DNA of 12,505 bases, taken from contig CAYXZO010000061.1 in the NCBI GenBank assembly GCA_964469505.1, positions 1-12,505 of the forward strand, given 5' to 3'. Of this stretch, positions 1 through 6,294 are shown piece by piece. Below the pieces are notes generated by a model that ran no database searches, was not told where the DNA came from, and saw nothing but the letters and a program-made list of their open reading frames with translations. Numbering within the stretch: position 1 is the first letter of the stretch; the number at the start of each line of letters is the position of its first letter. Origin of the DNA: CAYXZO01 sp964469505 (GTDB lineage Bacteria; Fidelibacterota; UBA8477; JABMPR01). The position numbers and the translations under genes are program-made.

Positions 1-59
1 CGCCTGGTAAATTTATTATCTGGTTAAATAATTAGATTAATGATTAAACGTTAATATCC

Positions 60-195
60 TTATTTCCCGTTCCTTGTCCTTTGCTCCCCGTCTTCGATCT
101 CCTTTTCTCCGATTTCCTTTATAAGAGCTGAGCTGGGGTCTGCTGAACGCCGTCGTTCTCCGGTCTCCTGACTCCTGTCTCCAGTTTCCTTTTTT
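60..195. repeat. Degenerate pyrimidine-rich repeat tract (TCTCCGG/TCCTGTC type)
   Basis: The + strand is built from short variants of CTCC, TCTCC, CCGGTCTCC, TTTCC and CCTGTCTCC. The 11-mer CTCCGGTCTCC at 158-168 occurs again at 12451-12461 and, in reverse complement, at 12328-12338, so the same low-complexity family flanks the gene cluster on both sides. This resembles the decaying tandem repeats often seen between genes in some environmental bacterial genomes. Its function is unknown. Confidence 0.6.
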
Positions 196-345
196 GACCA
201 CAAAGCTACACAAAGCACATCACCTATTGCTGCGGTCGTCGGCAATTGCTCTCTCACTAAGCCGCTAAGAGTATCAAGATTTTTTCGGAACTGGTTAGGC
301 TTGAAACTGCGTTCTTTGCGGCCTTCGCAGTTTTTGCGGAAGAGT
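196..345. repeat. Degenerate short intergenic repeats (CACAAAG / CACTAAG / TTTGCGG)
   Basis: CACAAAG occurs at 199-205 and 209-215. CACTAAG (255-261) is followed by CGCTAAG (263-269). CTTTGCGG (314-321) is followed by TTTTGCGG (332-339). These heptad-like units are a second low-complexity family, distinct from the CTCCGG tract beside it. No coding or RNA-gene signature is visible here. Confidence 0.5.
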
Positions 346-428
346 TAGATCGCCGTCTTCCGGCACCCCTCCGCTCCCTACCTCCGGTTAATCTTAGATT
401 TTAATTTGACAACTATAATCGACAGCAA

Positions 429-451
429 ATGATGTAGAATTTATACATCAT
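429..451. promoter_or_regulatory. Perfect inverted repeat, possible operator
   Basis: ATGATGTA (429-436) and TACATCAT (444-451) form perfect 8-nt arms around a 7-nt AT-rich spacer, which is the geometry of a dimeric helix-turn-helix binding site. It lies in AT-rich DNA about 225 bp upstream of the first sigma-54-like promoter. It does not match the CRP (TGTGA-N6-TCACA) or FNR (TTGAT-N4-ATCAA) consensus, so the binding protein is unknown. Confidence 0.35.
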
Positions 452-570
452 ACACAATCTATAATTTAAACCGATTGCTTTATTTTCTCATAGTTGGTAG
501 AAATGCTTAACTAAAATAGGAAAATTTACTCTTCGAGTGATGGGGCGGATTGGACAATTAATTTTTTTCT

Positions 571-598
571 CAGACGGGAAAATCCGCTTACCCGACTG
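571..598. promoter_or_regulatory. Imperfect inverted repeat, candidate upstream activator site
   Basis: CAGACGGG (571-578) and CCCGACTG (591-598) are complementary at 7 of 8 positions across a 12-nt spacer. The site lies about 75-100 bp upstream of the first -24/-12 motif, which is where enhancer-binding activators of sigma-54 promoters usually bind. The assignment rests on position and symmetry only. Confidence 0.3.
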
Positions 599-673
599 TA
601 TATCAATAGTTTTCGTTGAAATTTTAAGAAAATAACACCAATTTAGGCCGGATTAAACCCATTGCATTGCCCG

Positions 674-690
674 TGGCATTATTATTGCAA
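674..690 (+). promoter_or_regulatory. Sigma-54 (-24/-12) promoter, distal copy
   Basis: TGGCA at 674-678 and TTGC at 685-688 are separated by exactly 6 nt, matching the RpoN consensus TGGCAC-N5-TTGC apart from T for the last C of the -24 element. The spacer is T/A-rich and an A follows TTGC, as expected. Transcription would start near 700. The core is identical at 14 of 15 positions to the second motif at 757-771. Such promoters need an AAA+ enhancer-binding activator, and none is encoded in this window. Confidence 0.6.
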
Positions 691-756
691 ATTATATCTC
701 CTTGTCCGTCAATAAACGTTTAAATTGTGGATTATCATGCGCTTATGAATTCCCAA

Positions 757-773
757 TGGCATTGTTATTGCCA
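757..773 (+). promoter_or_regulatory. Sigma-54 (-24/-12) promoter, proximal copy
   Basis: TGGCA at 757-761 and TTGC at 768-771 have the required 6-nt separation. Transcription would start near 783, giving a leader of about 60 nt before the hdrC ATG at 847. The motif also contains an inverted TGGCA (757-761) / TGCCA (769-773) pair. Together with the copy at 674 it makes a tandem promoter arrangement for the hydrogenase operon. Confidence 0.6.
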
Positions 774-846
774 CTTGTTTTAATGATGAAAAACATAAAA
801 CAATTGATGATTATTTAGTTGGTAAAATAAAACATTGGAGTCTGCC

Positions 847-1425
847 ATGGCCGTGGTACGCAAAGTTAAATATGAAAGCGAACTAGATCCTTCTTTCACC
901 CAATGGGTGACCACCATCCCCGGAGGTGAGCGCATTCGAGAGTGTATCCAATGTGGCACCTGTAGCGGCATTTGTCCCATGAGTGTCTATATGGATGTCT
1001 CTCCCCGCCGTCTGATCGCCATGGCGGATGCGGGCTTCAAGGATGAAGTCCTGGGGAGTTTCACCATCTGGCTCTGCTCCTCTTGCTACGCCTGCGTGGT
1101 TAACTGTCCTAAAGACATCAAAATCACGGAAGTGATGTATGCCTTAAAAATGCGGGCGTTGCAGGAAAAACGCTACCCCCGGCGGCGCTTCCCCATCCCC
1201 ATCCTGGCCAAAGAGTTCGCCAACCTGGTCATGAACAATGGGCGCAACAGCGAAGGCCGCTTGGTCTTCAAGCTGGCGCTGAAAACCAACCTGTTGAACC
1301 TCATCAAAATGCTGCCCCTCGGGTGGAAATTGATCACCACTGGGCGTTTTTCCCTGCGGAAGGACCGGGTTAAGAATCCCGCCCAGATACGCCATATGAT
1401 GAAAACCCTGGAGGTTAAACCATGA
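847..1425 (+). CDS. hdrC: Heterodisulfide reductase subunit C-like (two [4Fe-4S] ferredoxin-type protein)
   Basis: The product of 192 aa is the electron-transfer subunit that carries electrons from HdrA flavin to HdrB. It has two ferredoxin cysteine quartets: C33-x2-C36-x2-C39-x3-C43-P and C77-x2-C80-x2-C83-x3-C87-P. An alpha-helical, basic C-terminal half follows, which fits the HdrC family. There is no signal peptide or membrane segment, so it is cytoplasmic. I chose the ATG at 847 because GGAG (837-840) lies 6 nt upstream. The in-frame TTG at 835 would place that Shine-Dalgarno site inside the gene. The stop overlaps the hdrB start (ATGA, 4 nt), indicating translational coupling. It is the first gene of the operon, downstream of the two sigma-54-type promoters. 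Alternative: a generic 4Fe-4S dicluster protein, but the adjacent hdrB and hdrA make HdrC very likely. Confidence 0.92.
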   Translation: MAVVRKVKYESELDPSFTQWVTTIPGGERIRECIQCGTCSGICPMSVYMDVSPRRLIAMADAGFKDEVLGSFTIWLCSSCYACVVNCPKDIKITEVMYALKMRALQEKRYPRRRFPIPILAKEFANLVMNNGRNSEGRLVFKLALKTNLLNLIKMLPLGWKLITTGRFSLRKDRVKNPAQIRHMMKTLEVKP

Positions 1426-2321
1426 AAACTTACGCCTATTACCCCGGCTGTTCAATCAAGGGCACGGCCAAGCATTACGAAGAATCCCTTTTTAAAGTTT
1501 TCAACCTCCTGGGAGTGGAATTAAAGGAAATCGAGGACTGGAACTGTTGCGGAGCTACCTTGTACATGTCCATGGACGAAACCCAATCCTTTTCCCTTTC
1601 AGCTCGTAACCTGGCCCTGGCGGCTGAAATGAATCTGGAAATGGTTGCTCCCTGCAGCGCCTGCTATATGATTCTGCTCAAGACCCAGGATTACTGTCGA
1701 CGCTACCCGGAAATTCGTGACCGGGTGCAGCAAGCCCTGACCCAGGCCAACCTCTCCTACCCCGACGGTATTTCCGTACGTCACCCGTTGGATATCCTCA
1801 TCAATGAAATCGGTCCCGCCGAAATCGAACGCCGGGTGCGGCGGCCCCTGATTTCCTTCAAGGTGGCTCCCTACTACGGTTGCCTGCTGGTGCGTCCCTA
1901 CTCCAGTTTCGACCACTGCTTTTTCCCGGAAACCCTGGATCGCCTGTTCGCCCTTACCGGCGCCACCGTCATTGATTACCCCCTAAAAACCCGCTGTTGC
2001 GGCGGTTCCCTAACGGGCACCATCGAGGAAGTGGGGCTTCGGCTGAATTACATCCTGCTGAAAGAAGCGGTGAAACGGGGCGCCAACATTATGGTGACCA
2101 CCTGTCCCCTCTGTCAATTCAACCTGGAGAGCTACCAGAAAAAGATTCGCAAGAAATATCCCGATCTGGAACCGCTGCCGGTAGTTTACTTCACGCAGCT
2201 CCTGGGTCTGGCCCTAGGTATTCCAGCCCGGGAGCTGGGTTTTCAGAGGTTGTTCACCCCCACGGACCATCTGCTAAAAACCTTACCGGCAGCAACCTCC
2301 CCGGAAAATGTCAGCACATAA
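1422..2321 (+). CDS. hdrB: Heterodisulfide reductase subunit B-like (CCG-domain catalytic subunit)
   Basis: The product of 299 aa has two complete CCG domains. The first has C10, C42-C43 and C78-x2-C81; the second has C154, C192-C193 and C228-x2-C231. In methanogen HdrB these residues bind two noncubane [4Fe-4S] clusters that reduce the CoM-S-S-CoB disulfide. Every ligand position is filled here, so the protein is predicted to be catalytically competent. Bacteria of this kind are not expected to use CoM/CoB, and the true substrate (a small disulfide, a protein disulfide or another acceptor) cannot be read from the sequence. The start has GGAGG at 1410-1414, 7 nt upstream, and overlaps the hdrC stop. 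The gene ends 10 nt before hdrA. The protein lacks membrane segments and is cytoplasmic. Confidence 0.95.
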   Translation: MKTYAYYPGCSIKGTAKHYEESLFKVFNLLGVELKEIEDWNCCGATLYMSMDETQSFSLSARNLALAAEMNLEMVAPCSACYMILLKTQDYCRRYPEIRDRVQQALTQANLSYPDGISVRHPLDILINEIGPAEIERRVRRPLISFKVAPYYGCLLVRPYSSFDHCFFPETLDRLFALTGATVIDYPLKTRCCGGSLTGTIEEVGLRLNYILLKEAVKRGANIMVTTCPLCQFNLESYQKKIRKKYPDLEPLPVVYFTQLLGLALGIPARELGFQRLFTPTDHLLKTLPAATSPENVST

Positions 2322-2331
2322 GGAGGCATCC

Positions 2332-5300
2332 ATGTCATCACAGGATAACCACAACGGCAAGGTTAAAATCGGGGTTTACGTTTGTCACTGCGGCACCAAT
2401 ATCGCAGGCAAAGTGAATGTAACCGAAGTAGTGGCATTCGCCGCGAAGCTGCCTTATGTGACCGTAGCCCGCGAATATAAATTCATGTGCTCCGATCCGG
2501 GGCAGGATCTGATCCAGCAGGATATTAAAGAAGGGCGCATTAACCGGGTGGTAGTGGCATCCTGTTCCCCTCTGATGCATGAAATCACCTTTCGCCGGGC
2601 TACCGAAGCTGCTGGTTCCAATCCCTTCTTCTTCCATATGGCCAATATTCGGGAGCACGATTCCTGGGTTACTGCCGATCCCAGAGCAGCCACAGATAAG
2701 GCTAAAGCTCTAGTGGCGGCCGCTGTTCGGCGGGTTTACTTTCATGAGTCTCTGGAAAAGAGAAAGGTTCCCATCAATCCCAACGTGCTCATCGTTGGTG
2801 GGGGTATTGCCGGTATTCAGGCGGCCCTGACCCTGGCCGACAGCGGTAAACAGGTTTACCTGGTGGAACGGGAACCTTCCATCGGCGGCCACATGGCCAA
2901 ATTCGATAAGACCTTCCCCACCCTAGACTGCGCTTCCTGTATTCTGACGCCGAAGATGACCCAGGTGCAGGCCCACCCCAACATTACCCTCCTCACCTAC
3001 GCAGAAGTAGCGGCGGTGGAGGGCTACGTGGGCAATTTCAACGTTACGGTCAGGCGCAAAGCTCGGTACGTGCGGGAAGACCTGTGTACCGGCTGCGGCG
3101 AATGCACCAAAGTGTGCCCGGTACAACTGCCTTCGGAGTTCGATGAAGGGTTGGGAATACGCCACGCCATCTACCGCCCCTTCCCCCAGTCGGTCCCCAA
3201 CACTTACACCATTTCCCGCAAGGGCACTCCTCCCTGCCAGGCTATGTGCAGCTTGCACCAGAACGCTCAGGGTTACATCGCCCTCATCGCTGCCGGCAAG
3301 TTCAAGGAAGCCCTGGAGGTGATTCTGCGGGATAATCCGTTACCAGCCATCTGCGGCCGTATTTGCACCCATCCCTGCACCACCGCCTGCACCCGCAACA
3401 AGCTGGACGAACCGTTGCATATACCGGGATTGAAACGCTTCGTCACCGACACAGTGGGAGATTACGAACTACCCCAACCGGAGGAAGAACGCGCCGAGCA
3501 CGTGGCGGTAGTGGGCTCGGGTCCCTCCGGCTTGATGTGCGCCTTTCATTTGCGCCAGAAAGGTTATCAAGTAACCATCTTCGAGGCTGCGGATCGCCCC
3601 GGGGGTATGCTGGAAATGGGTATCCCCCGCTTTCGGTTGCCCCGGAAAGTGATTCAGCAGGAGATTCAGCGCATACTGGATACGGGCATTGAATTGCGTT
3701 TGAACACCCAGATAGGACGGGATATCAGCCTAGAAGAATTGAAAAAGAAATACGCAGCGGTGTACCTGGCAGTGGGAGCTCACCGGGAGAAACAGCTTCG
3801 GATTCCCGGCGAAGAGTTGGAGGGCGTCTGGAAAGGCGTGGAATTTCTGCGCCGGGTAAACCAAGGCGAACGCCTGGACCTGGGGAAACGGATCCTGGTA
3901 ATCGGCGGTGGTAATTCAGCCATCGATGCCGCGCGTACGGCTTTACGTACCGGCGCAGAGGAAGTCACCATTGTTTACCGCCGGACCGAACAGGAAATGC
4001 CCGCTGATCCAGCCGAAGTAGCTGAACTACGCCGGGAGAACATCAAACTCTTCTTTCTGGCAGCCCCAGTGAAAATTCATGGTCAGAATCGGGTGAACGC
4101 CCTGGAATGCATCCGCATGCGACTGGGCGAACCCGACGAGAGCGGACGCCGACGCCCCATCCCCATTGAAAATTCTGAATTCACCATCCCTTGCGATGCG
4201 GTAATCGTCACCATCGGGCAGGAGCCGGTGCTGGAGCCCTTTGCTGATGAGCTCAAGTTAAAAACCACTCGCTGGGGCACCCTGGAAGTGGATCCCCTCA
4301 CCTTAGCCACCAACGTACCGGGTGTGTTTGCCGGGGGTGACTGCGTAACGGGACCCGATGTAGTGGTCAATGCCATGTTCGCCGGTAAAAAAGCAGCCAT
4401 TTCCATCGAGAGACTGCTCACCGGTCAGGATCTGGCCGCCGACCGCGAAGGGGAAGGTCCTTTCCAACCCACTTTCGACATCGATGTTGAGGGTATCCCG
4501 GTAAGCAAACAAATCCCCATGCCCTCGCTGCCGCCGGAAGACCGACGCAATTTCAAGGAAGTTCACCTGGGATACACGGCGGAACAGGCCCAGGACGAAG
4601 CCAAACGCTGCCTCAACTGCGCCGTCTGCTGCGATTGTGAATTGTGTTCCACCGTTTGCGAACCCCACGCCATCGATTACCGGATGCAGCCAGAAGAGGT
4701 TCAACTGGAAGTGGGGACCATTCTGGTGGCCACTGGTTTTCGAACCTTCGACGCCCGCCGCATTCCCCAGTATCAATACGGCCGCCTGCCCAACGTTTAT
4801 ACCAGCCTGGAGGTGGAACGTCTCATCAATTCTTCAGGCCCCACGGGCGGCAAGCTGGTCTTGCGCGATGGGCGCGAACCGAAATCGGTGGGCATCATCC
4901 ATTGCGTGGGGTCGCGGGATGTGAATTACAACCGTTATTGCTCCCGGGTTTGCTGCATGTACTCCCTGAAACTGGCCCATCTAGTCAGGGAACGCACGCA
5001 GGCCGAAGTTTACAATTTCTACATCGACATGCGGGCCTTCGGCAAAGGCTATGAAGAATTCTACGACCGGGTCCTGGAGGAAGGAGCCCACATGATTCGG
5101 GGCCGGGTAGCGGAAGTAACCGATGTGGCGCTGGAACCCAACGAAGAGGGCAAGTTAATCATTCGCGTGGAAGATACGCTAGTGGGAGTCGTGCGGCGCA
5201 TTCCAGTGGATATGGTCATCCTCTCCGTGGGACTGGAAGCCCAATCGGACGCCCAGGAAATCCGCCGTTTGTTCAACATTTCCTGTTCCAGTGAGGGCTT

Positions 5301-5706
5301 CTTCCTGGAACGCCACCCCAAACTGGCACCGGTCAGCACTTTCACCGACGGAGTCTTTCTGGCTGGGGCTTGCCAAGGACCCAAGGATATTCCCGATACG
5401 GTGGCTCAGGCTGGTGCTGCGGCGGCGGAAGCCCTTTCTCTCATCGATCGGGGACACGTGGAACTGGAACCCAATACCGCCTGGATTGAAGAGGAGACCT
5501 GTTCCGGTTGTCAAACCTGCTTAGCAATGTGTCCTTTCAACGCCATCAGCTATGACCCGGAAAAGAAAATCTCGGTGGTAAACGAGGTGTTATGCAAAGG
5601 GTGCGGCACTTGCGTTTCGGCCTGCCCCAGCGGTTCCGCCCACCAGCACCTCTTCCTGGACGAGGAAATATTCGCCGAAATAGAGGGGACTCTAGCCTAT
5701 GTATGA
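2332..5706 (+). CDS. hdrA: HdrA with an internal GltD/NfnB-like NAD(P)H oxidoreductase module
   Basis: This is the flavin electron-bifurcating hub of the complex (1124 aa). In order it has: the HdrA N-terminal domain (CHCGTN, C18/C20; also C53, C78); an FAD Rossmann motif GGGIAG at 156-161; the HdrA signature DCASCILTPKM with C200/C203; and a [4Fe-4S] quartet at C252/255/258/262. A complete GltD-like module follows: N-terminal Fe-S cysteines 302, 306, 341, 345, 349, 353; FAD motif GSGPSG at 395-400; nucleotide motif GGGNSA at 525-530, with VYRR (Arg550-551) suggesting NADPH; and GGDCVTGP near 669. HdrA then resumes with cysteines 760-776, VATGF (799-803), the C858...C870-x3-CC875 signature and two C-terminal ferredoxin quartets (1057-1067, 1088-1098). 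The ATG at 2332 has GGAGG at 2322-2326; the in-frame ATG at 2308 does not. The gene overlaps mvhD by 8 nt. HdrA without an insert is usually about 650 aa. Confidence 0.95.
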   Translation: MSSQDNHNGKVKIGVYVCHCGTNIAGKVNVTEVVAFAAKLPYVTVAREYKFMCSDPGQDLIQQDIKEGRINRVVVASCSPLMHEITFRRATEAAGSNPFFFHMANIREHDSWVTADPRAATDKAKALVAAAVRRVYFHESLEKRKVPINPNVLIVGGGIAGIQAALTLADSGKQVYLVEREPSIGGHMAKFDKTFPTLDCASCILTPKMTQVQAHPNITLLTYAEVAAVEGYVGNFNVTVRRKARYVREDLCTGCGECTKVCPVQLPSEFDEGLGIRHAIYRPFPQSVPNTYTISRKGTPPCQAMCSLHQNAQGYIALIAAGKFKEALEVILRDNPLPAICGRICTHPCTTACTRNKLDEPLHIPGLKRFVTDTVGDYELPQPEEERAEHVAVVGSGPSGLMCAFHLRQKGYQVTIFEAADRPGGMLEMGIPRFRLPRKVIQQEIQRILDTGIELRLNTQIGRDISLEELKKKYAAVYLAVGAHREKQLRIPGEELEGVWKGVEFLRRVNQGERLDLGKRILVIGGGNSAIDAARTALRTGAEEVTIVYRRTEQEMPADPAEVAELRRENIKLFFLAAPVKIHGQNRVNALECIRMRLGEPDESGRRRPIPIENSEFTIPCDAVIVTIGQEPVLEPFADELKLKTTRWGTLEVDPLTLATNVPGVFAGGDCVTGPDVVVNAMFAGKKAAISIERLLTGQDLAADREGEGPFQPTFDIDVEGIPVSKQIPMPSLPPEDRRNFKEVHLGYTAEQAQDEAKRCLNCAVCCDCELCSTVCEPHAIDYRMQPEEVQLEVGTILVATGFRTFDARRIPQYQYGRLPNVYTSLEVERLINSSGPTGGKLVLRDGREPKSVGIIHCVGSRDVNYNRYCSRVCCMYSLKLAHLVRERTQAEVYNFYIDMRAFGKGYEEFYDRVLEEGAHMIRGRVAEVTDVALEPNEEGKLIIRVEDTLVGVVRRIPVDMVILSVGLEAQSDAQEIRRLFNISCSSEGFFLERHPKLAPVSTFTDGVFLAGACQGPKDIPDTVAQAGAAAAEALSLIDRGHVELEPNTAWIEEETCSGCQTCLAMCPFNAISYDPEKKISVVNEVLCKGCGTCVSACPSGSAHQHLFLDEEIFAEIEGTLAYV

Positions 5707-6166
5707 ACCCAAGATTGTGGCCTTTTTCTGTAATTGGTGTACCTACACCGCTGCCGACCTGGCAGGAACCTCACGTCTCACCTACCCCGCCAACGTGCGC
5801 ATCATTCGCGTGATGTGTTCCGGTCGGGTGGACCCCCAATTCATTCTGGACGCTTTCCGTAAAGGGGCTGATGCCGTATTGGTGGGAGGTTGTCACCCCG
5901 GCGACTGTCACTATCAGGAAGGCAATTATAAAGCTCTGCGGCGGGTAACCCTGCTGCAGAATTTGCTCCAGCAATTGGGTATTGAAAAGGAGCGCCTGCG
6001 TCTGGAATGGATCTCCGCCTCCGAGGGCGATAAAGTCCAACGGGTTATCAAAGAACTTACCGAAACCGCCCAGCGGTTGGGCCCCTTGCAGCTCAACGGG
6101 CAAATTCAACCGGAGCTGAGCCGGGGAGTAGAAACTCCGGTAAAGGAACAGGTAACATTCCAATGA
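5699..6166 (+). CDS. mvhD: F420-non-reducing hydrogenase delta subunit-like [2Fe-2S] protein (MvhD)
   Basis: The product of 155 aa is a small ferredoxin-like protein that links the hydrogenase small subunit to HdrA. The five conserved MvhD cysteines are visible: C11-x2-C14 near the N-terminus (FFCNWC), C40 (VMCSG), and C65 and C70 (GGCHPGDC). They form the [2Fe-2S] site. Length and motifs are typical for MvhD. The ATG at 5699 overlaps the last 8 nt of hdrA, with a purine-rich GAGGGG at 5683-5688. The stop overlaps ATGA at 6163-6166, the start of a 42-codon open frame that fills the gap to mvhG. The polar tail after about residue 130 is probably flexible. It is cytoplasmic. Confidence 0.94.
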   Translation: MYEPKIVAFFCNWCTYTAADLAGTSRLTYPANVRIIRVMCSGRVDPQFILDAFRKGADAVLVGGCHPGDCHYQEGNYKALRRVTLLQNLLQQLGIEKERLRLEWISASEGDKVQRVIKELTETAQRLGPLQLNGQIQPELSRGVETPVKEQVTFQ

Positions 6167-6291
6167 TGGTTTTAGTCCCGCATACGACTCACCCGGTTAT
6201 GGGGTGGGTAAACAACGGAAAAGAGCAATCCTGTGTGGTCGGGAGGTATGGAACCAGCCCTTCCGGCGACAAAATGGGAAAGAGAGGGTAA
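6163..6291 (+). CDS. Possible 42-aa small ORF filling the mvhD-mvhG gap
   Basis: ATG at 6163 overlaps the mvhD stop by 4 nt (ATGA). The frame stays open through the whole gap and ends in TAA at 6289-6291, 3 nt before the mvhG ATG. The predicted peptide starts MMVLVPHTTHP and ends SGDKMGKRG. I recognise no family, it has one Cys, and no good Shine-Dalgarno site precedes it (AAGGAA at 6143-6148 is about 14 nt away). The exact fit between two genes suggests translational coupling, but a 129-nt open frame can occur by chance. Alternatively the gap is an untranslated spacer with a weak CACCC/GGGTG hairpin (6190-6206). Confidence 0.25.
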   Translation: MMVLVPHTTHPVMGWVNNGKEQSCVVGRYGTSPSGDKMGKRG

Positions 6292-6294
6292 CTG

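Larger units (their letters stand above)
1..834. other. Non-coding upstream region of the hydrogenase operon
   Basis: I find no credible gene in this 834-nt stretch. The only open frame of any length, on the minus strand at 60-257, reads through a biased pyrimidine-rich repeat and has low-complexity Glu/Arg/Thr content. The left part (60-345) consists of degenerate short repeats. The middle (about 380-540) is AT-rich and holds one good palindrome (429-451). The right part (540-834) is AT-rich regulatory DNA with two sigma-54-type promoter motifs ahead of hdrC. Individual elements are listed separately. Confidence 0.75.

Noticed and set aside
60..257. Minus-strand 65-codon open frame.
   Set aside because: It is a product of the biased pyrimidine-rich repeat tract, with low-complexity Glu/Arg/Thr composition and no family resemblance.
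406..440. Sigma-70 promoter built from TTGACA (406-411) with TATAAT (414-419) or TAGAAT (435-440).
   Set aside because: The spacings (2 and 23 nt) are incompatible with a normal 16-18-nt promoter.
783..818. Leader peptide of 11 codons (MMKNIKQLMII) before hdrC.
   Set aside because: It begins almost at the predicted transcription start of the proximal promoter, has no Shine-Dalgarno site and shows no attenuator structure after it.
835..846. TTG start for hdrC, giving four more residues.
   Set aside because: The TTG overlaps the Shine-Dalgarno GGAG that serves ATG 847 at ideal spacing.
2308..2331. Earlier ATG for hdrA overlapping the end of hdrB.
   Set aside because: ATG 2332 has a strong GGAGG 5 nt upstream, while ATG 2308 has none.
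6190..6206. CACCC/GGGTG hairpin in the mvhD-mvhG gap as an internal terminator.
   Set aside because: It has only 5 pairs and no T-tract, and the downstream genes are needed with the upstream ones.
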